Below are positions 44,325 to 56,843 of a stretch of DNA of 64,000 nt, piece after piece. A program made the position numbers and the translations under genes. Position 1 is the stretch's first letter. Every line of letters begins with the position of its first letter. The DNA is from Luzula sylvatica (taxonomy: Eukaryota; Streptophyta; Magnoliopsida; Poales; Juncaceae), in contig OX326959.1 of assembly GCA_946800325.1 (NCBI GenBank), positions 7,212,501 to 7,276,500 on the forward strand. Direction: 5' to 3'. The notes under the pieces were generated by a model that saw only the letters and a list, made by a program, of their open reading frames with translations, made no database searches and was not told the origin of the DNA.

Positions 44325-46108
44325 ATGGCAACAAATGTAGTAAATCCTCATGAAGACCACGAATCGGCTGAGCAAAATAAGCGAGTGCACCCTAATCACA
44401 ATCAGGCCACTTATTTCGAAAAGGCGCGTGATAATTTGGCGTTCCGCTCCAAATGGGGTGAGATCAATGGTGCCATGGGCGATCTCGGTACCTATATTCC
44501 GATCATTCTTGCCATCTCCCTCTCTCGGTACGAATATACAAATTAACTTCGATTAATTTTTCAGTTCCATTGTTCTTAAATGAAAATATAGTTCCAAACT
44601 TCCAATTTGAGTAATGAAAAAGTACAGTTCCAATTTGAGATGTTGATTCCACATAAATGAATTCTTAGTAAAATTATTAACTTAATATTTGTAACACCAT
44701 TGCCGCATTCATAAATTTTATTATATAAACTATATAGGCATACATACTATATTTTCTTAATATATGTGTACTGAATTAATTTATTTTTAATAATTTATAT
44801 CTATCTATGTTAGGGATCTTGATTTAGGCACGACGCTAATATTTACCGGGATTTACAACATCGTCACTGGCCTTCTCTACGGTGTACCAATGCCCGTACA
44901 ACCGATGAAATCAATTGCTGCCGTGGCAATTTCAAACCCATCATTTGGTGTTCCTGAGATTATGGCTGCAGGTTAATTATATAAAATATATATCCATTAT
45001 AGATCTGATAAATTGCCAAAATATATATCCATTATTAATTCTAAGGTATAACCGTATAAGTAACATGGAATATGATATATGTTTCATAGGTATAATCACC
45101 TCCGGCACGGTCTTTGTTCTCGGCGTGACTCGCCTAATGGACTTGGCATACTGGTTGATCCCTTTACCGGTCGTTCGAGGAATCCAACTATCTCAAGGCC
45201 TAAATTTCGCGATGACAGCTTCCAAGTACATCAGATACAAACAAAACCTCAGCAAGGGAAAAACAGACGGCCAACGACCTTGGACCGGCCTCGATGGCAT
45301 GCTCCTTGCTATCGTTGCGTGTGGCTTCATTATCCTAATCAACGGCTCTGGTAAGGAGACTCCACGACAAGAGGAAGAAGAAAATTTGGAGGGCCAAAAC
45401 CGTAATCCGAACAATCCTACGAAACGAGGGAAATTTTTGCAGAAGATAGCCGATGCAGTACCATCGGCTGTTCTCGTGTTTGTTTTGGGTATCGTGTTGG
45501 CTATTATCAGAAACCCTAGTGCTGTTAAGGAGTTACGTGCCGGCCCAGAAAAAATCCACATTGTTAAAATCACTAGACAGCAATGGAAGGATGGGTTTAC
45601 TAAAGGTGCCGTCCCGCAACTTCCCCTTACAATACTGAATTCCGTTATCGCAGTTTGTAAGTTATCCAAAGATCTATTCCCCCACAAACCGGTTCCGGCC
45701 ATGTCAGTCTCTATAACGGTAGGACTGATGAATATGGTAGGTTGCTGGTTTGGGGCAATGCCGTGCTGCCATGGGGCAGGCGGACTAGCCGGTCAGTATA
45801 AGTTCGGGGGTCGCAGTGGGGGATGCGTAGCAGCACTAGGAGCATTTAAGTTGATTATAGGATTGGTGCTCGGAGGATCGATAATAAAGTTACTCGTAGA
45901 TTTCCCCGTAGGTTTGCTCGGGGTGCTGTTACTGTTTGCTGGAATTGAGCTGGCAATGGCTGCTAGAGACATGTCGTCTAAGCAGGAGGCTTTCGTGATG
46001 TTGGTTTGCGCTTCCGTGTCGTTGGTTGGATCTAGTGCTACTCTTGGGTTTATTTGCAGTATGCTTGCTCACGGAATTATCGAGCTTAGGAAGCTTGCTT
46101 TGAAGTAA
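44325..46108 (+). CDS. MOT1: Molybdate transporter, MOT1 family
   Basis: Three exons, 44325-44527, 44814-44971 and 45090-46108, with matching phases give 459 residues, close to the 456 of Arabidopsis MOT1;1. The N-terminal 45 residues are hydrophilic. Residues about 50-60 read AMGDLGTYIPI, and about 94-108 give PMPVQPMKSIAAVAI, the hallmark of the MOT1 (sulfate-transporter-like) family. A second family motif (GAMPCCHGAGGLAGQY) lies in exon 3, with about ten hydrophobic segments around them. An acidic loop (ETPRQEEEENLE) interrupts the middle. The family moves molybdate across the plasma, endomembrane or mitochondrial membrane to supply molybdenum-cofactor enzymes. Location here cannot be told from sequence. 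A frame starting at 44915 that reads through intron 2 is not the real start. Confidence 0.93.
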
Positions 46109-46456
46109 TTTATGTGCATCAAATTGATTTTGTTTATCGTGTCGAGATTTCGCGAGTGAACATGTTTTGTTGTATCAAATTGATTTTTTTTCTTCTTTCT
46201 GTAAGATGAAAGAAAAATAGGATTGTTAGAAGTTCAGAAAGGGCTTTGAACTGCCACATGCTATCCATCCTGATATGTAAATGTAATGTATTTTATAGTA
46301 TTCAAAATGTGTATTTGCTTTTGTAATTTGTATTTTTTTGTTAAAAAAAAACTTTTTTAATTTTACAAAAAACTAAATTTATTTGGAAGATTTAGAATAT
46401 TAATATCGTGGCTAGCTAGCAGATTACAAACCCTCAAGTGTATTGATGACAGTGAC
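46109..46456. other. MOT1-like 3' flank
   Basis: Untranslated region and spacer. About 90 bases at 46365-46456 (with ATCGTGGCTAGCTAGCAGAT) are repeated at 58715-58798. Confidence 0.7.
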
Positions 46457-47304
46457 ACGTCTGTGATCAATAAATAATGAAAAAAAACTCATTTTTGCCT
46501 CCTGAACTGTACCAAAAAGTAGTGCAAGTTGCCTCCCAAACTTTAATTTTGTTCATTTTACCTCATGAATTCTCGATTTTGCTCATTTTTGACTCTTCAA
46601 TCAGTTAACTGCCCAATCAGCAGTTAAGTGATGACGTGGCAGTGTGACGTGGTAATTTTTAGATGATTTTAGTGATGACATGACAAAATTTAATAATATA
46701 AAATTATACATCCATAATCATACTCATTAACCATTATAATCCAACCCATTAACCATTAATTAAATCCAAACCCAATAACCAAAAAATAAATCCAAACCCA
46801 ATTAAATCAAACCCATTAACCCATTATTTTAACCCCCCTCTCTCTCACCTCCCTTCTCTCCGCTCTCCTCACAACAAAATACTTCCATCAAAGAAAACCA
46901 AGAACCAAGGACGATGGTAGACGTGGCTATGCGAACACCGACCCCACTGCCAACATCGACCCCACTGCGGCGACTATCCGGACTTCGTCATCTCTCTGCT
47001 CGGGCCTCTTCCCCTTCTCCTCCAACTCCATCTCGTACTGCCATTTCATCCTTTGCCGATCTTGCCTCTTCCATTCTCGCTCACTTGAACCTCTCTAACG
47101 TATCCATCCAACCTGATCTCTCAGACCCAGATTTGTTGTTCATTGAATCCGATTTATCCTTGACATTTCCCCCCGATTTAAAGACTTTGCTTTCTCTCGG
47201 CGAGAGGAGAGCTGGCTAGAGAGAGTGTGTGGCGAGAGGCGAGCTGGCGAGAGAGACGGGTTCGGCGAGAGGCGAGCTTTTTTCATTAAATTCCATTTAA
47301 CACA
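46457..47304 (+). mobile_element. Insertion carrying a captured gene fragment
   Basis: Comparison with 58715-58930 shows the two flanks of this segment joined directly, so it is an insertion of about 850 bases. Its left part (46480-46660) resembles a Mutator terminal repeat (TTTTGCCTCCTGAACTG, GATGACGTGGCAGTGTGACG). I found no matching right repeat, and the right end is a run of GGCGAGAGGCGAGCT-like units (47195-47278). It looks like a decayed Pack-type element. Confidence 0.65.
46914..47219 (+). pseudogene. Captured 5' fragment of a SMI1/KNR4-like plant gene
   Basis: 101 codons from an ATG. The text MVDV...RRLSGLRHLSARAS, SSFADLASSILAHLNLSNVS, IQPDLSDPDL and LTFPPDLKTLLSLG resembles the beginning of a conserved plant protein that carries a SMI1/KNR4-like domain ('F..FPPDLR..LS.G'). 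It stops in a GA-rich repeat directly after that motif, so most of the protein is missing. Identification is from memory of the family and is moderate. Confidence 0.55.
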
Positions 47305-47309
47305 TGAAT

Positions 47310-47985
47310 ATATGAATATATGTTAAAGAGTGATGATATGCATCCCCTTAAAATTCACTAGAATGGTTAATGTGTTAGCATCGAATTAAATGATAGTGGT
47401 AAATCAAGATCATTTAATTTTTGTCATCCTATATAAAAAAATAAGGGAAAAAAAATCCACCGTTTCACGCATAATTAATTTATTTATTTTAACAAGTTTG
47501 TTTATAACCATCTATAATTAATCAAATTTAAATTTATAAATTTGAAAATAAGTTATTGGACTGAATTAATATACCATTTAACTTGTGTTAAACCGATACA
47601 CATGAATAAAACTATCATAAAAAATAAACAAAAATATAATAATGAAAATAAAAAATAACAATTCTGCAAAAATAATCAAAATAAAAATGAAAATAATTTG
47701 CTTTTAAAACATATTGAAAATAAATAATTAAAATTTGTTCAAATAAATATGACTAATCATGTGTTAAATTAAATATAATAAAAATATTTAATATACCAAA
47801 TCATTTTTTAATAATTTTATTTACCATCTAATCAATGTGGTTCACCACCTAATTAATACGGTTTGTCACTTATTATGATTTATTATCTAAAATAATTCAA
47901 AATTTAATACATTTATTATATATTGCCAACACATCAATATATTGAGGGAATATTAGAGCGAACAAGTATATTTTTTCTATGTTAA
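47310..47985. repeat. 650-bp dispersed repeat, copy 1
   Basis: Aligns with 48130-48790 over its whole length in the same direction (phrases CATCCCCTTA, GATACACATGAATAAAACTA, CAACACATCAA). Its first 140 bases also recur at 58799-58932. AT-rich and without coding potential. Confidence 0.85.
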
Positions 47986-48129
47986 ATGAGTATGGATTAG
48001 TGAGTATTTGATAAATAAGTAAATAAATCTCGTTTAACACGTACAAGAATAAGTAGAGATATGCAAATCCTTTCAAGTAATTGATGTGTTAGATTTTATA
48101 TTTAATGCTTCGTGATAAATAGAAAAATA

Positions 48130-48790
48130 AAATTGAGTGGTGATATACATCCCCTTACACTAGCATGATTGATGTATTGGCACCGAATTAAATGCTAGTG
48201 GTAAACCATGAATATTTAATTTTTGTCATCCTATATTGGATAAAAGGGAAAAAGATTTACCGTTTCACATATCATTAATGTATTTTTTATTTTTAATAAA
48301 TTTGTTTACCACCGTCCATAATTAATAACTCTAAATTTATAAATTTGGAAAATAAGTTATTAGGTTGAATTAATACACTGTTTAACATGTGTTAAACGGA
48401 TACACATGAATAAAACTAGCATAAAAATAAACAAAAATATAACAACGGAAATAAAATAATAATTGCACAAAAATTTGCAAAATATAAATGGAAATACTTT
48501 GCTTTTAAAAAAATGCAGATAAAATAATAAAAAATTATTCAAATAAATATGACTTATCATATGCAAAATAGAATATAATAACAAAATTAAATAAACCAAA
48601 TTATTTTTTTAATAATTTGGTTTACCACCTAACCAATGTGGTTTACCACATAATTAATACAATTTGCAATTTATTATAATTTATTATATAAAATAATTTT
48701 ATATTTAATGTATTTATTATTTATTGTCAACACATCAACGTGTTGAGAAATATTAAAGGGAACAAGTATAATTTTTCAATAAAATTTAGA
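48130..48790. repeat. 650-bp dispersed repeat, copy 2
   Basis: Diverged direct copy of 47330-47980, separated by about 150 bases. I estimate identity at 80-85% by eye. Confidence 0.85.
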
Positions 48791-49320
48791 ACTCACGTAT
48801 ACGGGGTAAGCTGCCAAGTTGCATTAAATGTTAAGTATGTACTTGTTTTACCGTATTGTAAAATAATTAGGAGGTAAATCATATTTGGAAGTACTATATA
48901 GAGATTTAGGTGATAATTCGAATTTTCGTTTATCATGTCGAGTTTATGGTTTACCATCAATTGTATTTGTTTTTAGTTTACAAATATAAGTTTATTACTT
49001 TACCAAATTTCAGAAAAATTAGAGAACACGAAAATATTAAAAACAAATACTTAAGTAAAAATTAGATGGTAAAATGAAATTCAAAAGCTCAATAAATTCG
49101 AAACTCAAATAAATCAGAAAAATAAAAATAGAGATCAAATCGAAATTTTTGACAAAATTAAAATGAATGTAATAGTCATAAAAAATTAGAGAGAGAGAGA
49201 GAGCCGACGATAGGGAGAGAGGCACAACATACCGTACAGAGAGATCAACCACCATGGTGGAACCATGCACATGGGTGTGAGAGCCACAACAAACCCTACT
49301 GACTAGAGAGACTGTCTCTC
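48791..49320. other. Spacer, no gene seen
   Basis: AT-rich to about 49190, then a short GA-rich stretch with moderate GC content. No translation recognised. Confidence 0.5.
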
Positions 49321-49353
49321 AACATCATGCTGGATTGGACAACCACGACGGCT

Positions 49354-49356
<3 letters not shown>

Positions 49357-49390
<34 letters not shown>
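49357..49390 (+). repeat. (GA)n microsatellite
   Basis: Seventeen or so GA units without interruption. Confidence 0.95.
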
Positions 49391-49439
49391 ACTGCAAGAT
49401 CTCCAGACAGAAAAATGGACGCCACCTACGGGTCGAGCC

Positions 49440-49715
49440 ACAGCCAACTCTTTTGATGGATCGGGCCACCAGTTCTTCAATTTCTTTGACGGATCAAGCC
49501 ACTGGTTCTTCAATCTTTAATTTCTTTGAATGATCGAGACACCAGTTCTTCAAGATCGTCCTAACCATCGGCTTCTTCAAGATCGAGTCACCAGTTTTGC
49601 TTTATGCTTCCCAGATCTCGACGAAACCAATGTCAGTTAGGAAGCGCATCGGTGACGAAGCTGATGACGAAGCGCATCGGTGACGAAGCCGATGGCAACG
49701 CAAGAGCAGGAACAA
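49440..49715 (+). repeat. Two short minisatellites
   Basis: At 49450-49600 a unit of about 30 bases (GATCGGGCCACCAGTTCTTC plus TTTCTTTGA) repeats four or five times. At 49640-49690 GACGAAGCGCATCGGTGACG occurs twice. Short frames across them are not convincing genes. Confidence 0.75.
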
Positions 49716-50279
49716 AATCCTTGTCTCAATGGCTAATTCTCTTCCTTCTTATTTTATTTACTGGTACGAATCAATTAACAAACACCCCAATTAACAAATA
49801 ATTAATTTTAATTAAGATTATCATAGATACATGTGGGTTAACAGAAATTTAACACACATGTGGTGACGTCATCGAGGATGTATAACCCACTTTTTGGGGG
49901 AGGAGTATAATTTCCCTTCTCTAAATTGGGGTTTGAAATTGAATCTTCACCGGCAAATATATTCCCTTTTTTTATTTGTATGGACTAATTTAAAAATGTA
50001 AACCTTAAATTGATTTTTTTACACATCACCCAAATCCTTGAGAATATTATTAGGTCAGAGAGAATTTGGCTAGTCCTTGCTCCACTATTTCGTCCGCATA
50101 ATTACATAACCACCACAATTTTTCTTTTTTGAAGGAGGGCAAAAACACCTCAATTTTTTCATTAAATCAAGTTGATTTAATTACAATGGAAAATGTTGTA
50201 TATCCCCCTGAATTCCCCCACGAGTCTTGATGTGCTGGCATGAATATTCAACCAAAGAACACGTGGTAAGTCATGCTTA

Positions 50280-52665
50280 AGGTAAATGCAATGATGACGG
50301 TGTTAAACGTTAAGCGCTGACAGTATTCAAATCAAATGTCAGTGACAGCGTTTGACAATGTACATTGTCAGACAATATTTTTTAATCCTCATTTCTTGCG
50401 CACCTCGAGACCCGAACAAAAAACATATATATATTTTGAGTCAATGTCTTTCTCTCACATATCTCTCATCTCATTTTCATTCGGTTCTCTTTCACCACTA
50501 TTTTTTTCAAGCTTCACAAGAATGAAACATGGTTTGACAGACGAAGATTTTCCAGTGTTAGATCATGAAGAACTTTACAATTTACAAAGTCAGTGGTGAC
50601 CAACATTTTACGCCTAATTCATTTCAGTTCCCACACAATAATATTGCTTCATACATGTTTTCAGTGTCCAATCTTACAGATGCAATTTTTTTGTGATATC
50701 GATTTCCAGAGTCAAACCTTATAAAGTAATAATATTTAACATGAATTATTAGATGGTTTGTAATAATATTTAACAAGGATTATGCTTTAATGTTCCTTTT
50801 TGTTTATGATTATTTTGGAGTTTGGTATTTGCGAACAATGTTTGTAATAATTATGTCTTTGATTTGTTGTGTTTAGGTTATGGTTGAATTTGTTTGTTAT
50901 GGATAGTTCTCGTAGTTGAATTGTTTTGTTATGATTAGTTTTATTACGATTGAACTGGCAGAAAATCAATACATGTTCAAACTTTATGTAATATCATTTG
51001 AAAATTAAAAATTAAGTTCCAAAATCAGTGTTAGATAATGCAACTTAAAATCAATTTATACTGAAATTTGGAGAACAATGAATGAAATTTGTTGTTTAAT
51101 AATATTTGATTGGATTATGCTTTAATATTTCGTTTTGTTTAGATTTATTTTGGACTTTGGTATTTGTAAACAATGTTTTGGTCTGGATGCGTTAGTTAAT
51201 TGTTGCAATAAAAATGAATTTATATTGGTTTTATGCTAAACTAACAATATTCTTGTGTTACTAGCACTAAATACATCTCTACAAACAATTGAAGTTAACA
51301 CCACATAAATCATTACTATGAGCAATCAAATCTGTTGAAAACAAAAAAAAACCAAGTTTAATATTAAAATAAAAAATATCTTTTACACTGAAAACAATTA
51401 ATATATCACTTGCTAAAATTTGATGAGTTGTTAAATAGTAAAATTGTTAAATATAAAAATTGAACTTTAATATTACAAAAAATCGAAATTAGACACTAGT
51501 TCATAAAAAAAATCAAAATAAAATAATGATAAGTGAAAATACAATCATAACAAACCATTGTTCAAAATAACCTTGAACATAACAAGTCAAAATTGAGCAT
51601 GATTCGAAAGAACCCTCAAAACAAGTCTAATACATAATTATTACGAAACATTGGTCATAAAAATAAAACTACGAAAACAATCTAAATAAAAAAAAATTAA
51701 ATCATTATCCAAGTCAAATATTATTACAACCCATCTAATCTAGTGAAATAGTTATCATAATTGAGTAAAATGACACAAAATTATTACATTCCAATATAGT
51801 GATACAATTGAGTCAAACGAAATGGAACATCGCCCTTTTTAAACATCTTCATGTAAAAAAAAACAGTTCCTACAACATTTAACACAAGAATTCTCTTGAA
51901 ATTAAATAATTAAAATCTTCTTAATATTTAAATTTGAAAGTCAAGACTTCTAAAAATTAATAAAATAAAACCTTGTAATCATGAAAGTCGAATACCACCA
52001 TAATCCAAATTACCGACAATGAACGGAAGGAAGGAATAACCAACGATTACCGCCTAGTTTAGTAACTGGCAAGACCTTTGCAATCCCTGCAACATTTAAC
52101 ACCATAATTCATAAATTAACTTTGGGAATTAAATCATTAAAACCTTCTATGTTTATGCACATTTTAATAAACACCTCGTATGCAAGAAGCAAAATCAAAG
52201 AAAATCAATATTGAAAGAAATAAAATGCTAAAAATTCATATTAAAATAATGACTGCAAAAAAATATCCCTACAACATTCAACACCTTAATTCAGAATCAA
52301 CTCTGAAAATTAAATAATTAAAATCTGATAATTAAACTTGGGTCCATTAAACCATATTCTAGGACAAACAAGAAAGCATTTATCGCTGACAGTATATTAG
52401 AATGATCATCGTCAAACACTGAACAATACTCGTCTGTCAAACCATGTTCAATTCTTCGGGACCTTGAAAAAATAATGGTGAATGGAAAAAAGAGTGGGAA
52501 ACTTAAATGAAGAAGAGAGGGATATGTGAGAGGAGAGGGATGTGAAATGTGCACAAAAATGAGGGGCTAGAGTATGCTGTCAGACGCTAGCACTGTCAAA
52601 CGATAAACGATGACATTGTCATATGTTGTCACTGTCAGACACTAGCATTAAATACACCCATAGAC
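50280..52665. mobile_element. 2.4-kb inverted-repeat element
   Basis: About 300 bases at each end are inverted copies (50280-50600 and 52330-52665), both containing GACAGTG-type motifs, a CT-rich stretch and the coding-like phrase ATGGTTTGACAGACGA. The 1.7-kb interior is AT-rich, without a transposase, and partly self-complementary. This suggests a non-autonomous element of a terminal-inverted-repeat class. Exact ends and target duplication are not resolved. Confidence 0.65.
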
Positions 52666-53177
52666 AATAATTAAATAATTATGGCACTTCGTTTTTCATA
52701 ATTCATTTTTGAAACTATTTTAGAACCGAACATTTTGTGTTATCTTGTGTGTGATTTTCACGTATTTGTTGTGTGCTTCATGGTATATGTATATATAGTA
52801 TTTTTCTTAAACACACTTAGATGAAATTATTAATAGTTCGGTTGTTGTTTTGAACAACATCAAACAAATCAATAATCCCAATTATATAATATTCTTAAAC
52901 AATAAATTATGTTGGTTTTTTCTAATATCTCATAATTAATTTTTATTTATGAATAAATGTCTAAATGATACAATCATTTTTGCGGTAGTTGTTCATTAAT
53001 ATCATTTTCTTTTTATTGCGTAAAAAAGTACAACCAACATGCTATTTTTCACACTTTTTTTGTTGCTTTGTTTTAGTATGGTTATCCAATACAAAAAACA
53101 ATTGAATAACATTTGCATGCATCTCCAAGCAACCTTTACGTGATGTATTTTTTTTATGGCAAGTTGTATATTTTATA

Positions 53178-53445
53178 GGAATATTATACTCTTCCCCACT
53201 CATTTCCCCCCCACACTTTCATGATCTATCAATTAATTCATCATTAACAAAGTTAATTAACAATTAATTCATAATTATTAAAAATTTAATATATAATTAA
53301 GATCGCTATAGATTAAAGATTAATTAGAAATATTCAATTATTAATAAATATGGATTAACCGTTAATTGAGAGGGGAGAATTAGGGATTAATTGTCTTGGA
53401 ATTTATATCATGAAAGTGTGGGTGAAATGAGGGGGCATGGTAGAA
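53178..53445. mobile_element. Fold-back MITE, family 1, copy 2
   Basis: Homologous along its length to 42200-42485 (TTAATATATAATTAAGATCG, ATTCAATTATTAATAAATAT, GAATTAGGGATTAATTG). It sits inside the dispersed repeat whose other copies are at 40420-40680 and 54500-54740, whose sequence resumes after it. Confidence 0.75.
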
Positions 53446-53761
53446 GGCCTCTATTTTATATATAATAAAAAAACATAAGTTAAAACGAAAATATAATTCA
53501 TATTGATCACTATGGTACATATCACGCTTCTCGACCTATTTTCAAAATGAAATTTATTTAGAATTTAAAGTATTTAGTACAAACTAAATTATGTAAATTG
53601 TAATTAGCACATGTGTTAAATATTACGTATTTAATTTGATATATTTATGTGTCGATTTGTGAAAGGAACAATTTGTTATCGTATCATCCCAGTTAGGTAC
53701 TGTATATACCAAACAATGACCTACTATTATTGAATGTTTGAAACACTCAAAGCGTTTGAAA

Positions 53762-53813
<52 letters not shown>

Positions 53814-54040
53814 TAAGGAAATATAGTTACAAACATAACTTATTAACGAGGGAATTTTTTTTTTGAAGGAACTATATATATTTTTTTTGAAGTGAAACAA
53901 AATTCATGAATCATCTATATTTTTAGTTTCATTTTTTATTTGTGATATCAACGAAATTTGAACCCTTGATCTTTGATCAAAGAAAATATTGATTATGAGC
54001 ATAACACATATGCAAGGTTTTGAAACAAATTTAGATATAA
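53446..54040. other. Spacer with TA and T runs
   Basis: Remainder of the dispersed repeat, a TA run at 53767-53797 directly followed by a T run (53798-53814), then AT-rich sequence. No gene. Confidence 0.6.
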
Positions 54041-54047
54041 AAAGAAA

Positions 54048-54146
54048 AATTGATGGTTTGAGAATTTTTCGAGCAGTTGGTCTCTTTTTCGGATTACAGG
54101 TCAGTGTCCTTCTTATTTCATCTTTTGCGGTCTTCAGACTCACAGT
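54048..54146 (-). pseudogene. Possible protein-kinase scrap
   Basis: The minus strand reads TAKDEIRRTLTCNPKKRPTARKIL, close to the end of the catalytic domain of calcium-dependent protein kinases ('AKDLVR.ML..DPKKRPTA..VL'). Only about 33 residues are left and nothing around them extends the match. It may be a captured or relic piece, or chance. Confidence 0.35.
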
Positions 54147-54759
54147 TGCTCTATCACCGTCAACATAATTACATAAACAATAACAAATTAGTAGAGTATT
54201 TGAAGACAATTACCAAAATTTAACTATTGAATATGAGATTGTACAAAAAAAAAAAAATGCAAAATAAACAAATAAAATATAAGAATGAAAAACATGAAAT
54301 ACTATTTATATAAAATCTTACCTCCCCTGAAAAAACAAACCATGCTCGTCTAACGAACGGGTAGAGGACATATCGCCAACAGAATCTATTATACAAAGAT
54401 CATTTGAATTTTGAGTTACGAAATGCATAAAGTACAAAATACAAAATACAATGTGTTCGTATTTGGGCCCAATTTTACAATTTCCTAAAACCAGAAACTT
54501 ACATTGATTTTCTCTAACCTCTCATAATTAACTTTTGTTTATGAGTAAACGTCTAAATGATACAATCATTTTTGCAGTAGTGGTTCATTACTTCATTAAT
54601 ATCCTTTTCTTTTTATAGAGTAACAAAATACAATCAATATGATATTGTTCACAGTTGTTTTGCTTGGTTAGTATGGTAATCGAATATAAAAGCAATTAAA
54701 CAAAATTTGCATGTATTTACACGCAACTTTTATGTGATGTTCCACGTAAGGAAAATGTA

Positions 54760-55240
54760 TTGTGCCCTATGTTGCACGAATACTACGAATATCTTATCTA
54801 ACACGATACTTATATGGCGATACGGCAATTTCAAAAAAAATAAGATACAATACGTCTATTATATATAATATATTATTATTTTATTAATTGTAATTTATAT
54901 ATTTAATATTTTTTATATATTATATTTTTGACATAAAATATACTAACTTATTTTATTACATTAATAACTTTGTATGAAGTAAATATTTACTATATTTAGT
55001 TATTTATATGTATTATTCATTTATTTCGATTCAAAATTTATATTTTGGTTTTTCGAGTATATTTATTGATGCATTAGAAGTATCCGACAAGTATCCGGAA
55101 GTATTCGAGAAGTATCTGATATTATTTTGAAATAAAATATTCGGATACGTCACGTGGAGTATCTGATACGTATCTGACGAGTACGGTATCCGATACAATA
55201 TCCGACACGATACGATTTGATTTTTGAAGTATATGTGTAA
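54760..55240. repeat. GTATCCGA-rich repeat
   Basis: Two clusters (54775-54835 and 55080-55220) of ACGATAC, GTATCCGA and TATCTGA motifs in both orientations lie around an AT-rich centre. This suggests the two ends of an inserted element. Together with the MITE-like block at about 55245-55440 it splits the dispersed repeat that starts at 54500 and resumes at 55455. Confidence 0.5.
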
Positions 55241-55759
55241 CATACAGTGTGCCCCCTCATCTCACTCCAATACTTTTGATGAGGTGGACAAGGAGGGTTA
55301 TTTGGATTGATTAACATTTCAATTAAGAATTAATTGATATGTTTAATTGACACGTCAATTCAATTAATCGATCAATTAATGTGTTAATACATTTCATTAA
55401 GAATGTTTGGATGAGTTTTGGGGACACCATATATAATCCTTTCCATGATCTAGACTAAATACTTTTTATGGCAAGTTGTGTATTTTATATATAATAAAAA
55501 AATACATAGAAAGTTCAAGGAAAATGTAATATATATTGATGACTATATATTAACCTCGTTGTATTTGTTATGAGAGTATGATTTAACTCTAAAATATTCT
55601 CCTAAGATTGTCAATTCCAATATATAGTCTCCCACTATATATCTACATTTCATAATCCTCATCACCATAGAGACGTGATCATCCATTCTAGTGTACATAT
55701 CGTGGTTCCATTTATATTATCTCGACTTGTCAATTCATGACAACTATATATGACTACAC

Positions 55760-56345
55760 TACAACAAAACGCAATATTGACTTCCACACAATATTATTAG
55801 TTACCACTCTCTAGCTAATAGCCCAATACTAATTTTGGTAGCCAATACTTATATTTTTAGCTACCACCATGGTAGCCAATAATATTTGGTAGCCAATAAT
55901 ATTATTGGCGTCAAGGTAGATTATTAGCTGCCACTTATTCCGTAGACAATAATATTTTTGTATTATATATATTTAATAATATTTTAATTAATTTATTTGA
56001 GTTTAGAATTAAATGAACATAATTAAAAGATTGGGGTGCAATACGGCGAGGGTTATTGGCGACGGCTGAAATGAATTATTGGCGACGACCTCGGGATGTA
56101 CCTTCTGGAGAGCTTTATTGGCGACGGTTAAAAGGAATATTGGTGACGGGTACAAGGATTATGTACTGCGGTAGTCAACAATAATATTGGAGACGACTTA
56201 CATGGTGGCCAATAATGACGTCTCCAATAATTTTATTGGAGATGACCTCCGAATTCAATAATATTATTAGATACTAATTATTGGCTACGGATTATTAGAG
56301 ACGACGAAAATGTTTGTAGCTAAATATTGTAGCCACTTGTAGTTT
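55760..56345. mobile_element. CACTA-like non-autonomous element
   Basis: Begins CACTACAACAAAACGC and ends near GTAGCCACTTGTAG, a near inverted CACTA end. Inside, motifs such as TATTGGCGACGG and GTAGCCAATAATATT recur in both orientations, as subterminal repeats do. No gene. Confidence 0.62.
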
Positions 56346-56399
56346 CTTTACCATAATTGCCTAATTATGCTTAAACTCAAAAGTTATACAATTAAATAA

Positions 56400-56840
56400 C
56401 CACACACATAGGGGCGGATTCATGATTCGATATTTGAGGAGGCCGAAGTCATACTAGCATGTATTTTTTCTGTATTTTTTATGATTCGTTGTATATGTAT
56501 TGCCATAAAAATTATGTTCTCAACGATTAAAAAATTAAAGCATAATTGCTCGTATGGTCGATTATGTAATCGACGATAATTTATACAAATGTTAATTTTA
56601 AATAAGTAATTTATCTCGTTTTTAATGTGAAATCACTTATCAAACTATAATATTCAACTTTTATATTAAAATATATTATATTGAAAATAACACTTTTTAG
56701 TATAATTTGGTTCACTGGTCATGACTCAAAATTTCATTAAAGAATTTTTTTAATGCATCTAATCAATTAGAATTAGCATTATATCTTTACTTCATTAAAC
56801 TGTAAGAAATTCAAAAACCATAAGTTCTCAACATTAGTTT
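56400..56840. other. Spacer with a single hAT-like end
   Basis: TAGGGGCGGATTCATGATTCG at about 56409 looks like one end of a hAT MITE, but I find no opposite end. The rest is AT-rich with no gene. Confidence 0.35.
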
Positions 56841-56843
56841 TTT

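Noticed and set aside
44915..45089. Alternative MOT1 start at 44915 giving a 397-codon frame
   Set aside because: It reads through intron 2. The spliced model restores the PVQPMKS motif and the family's usual length.
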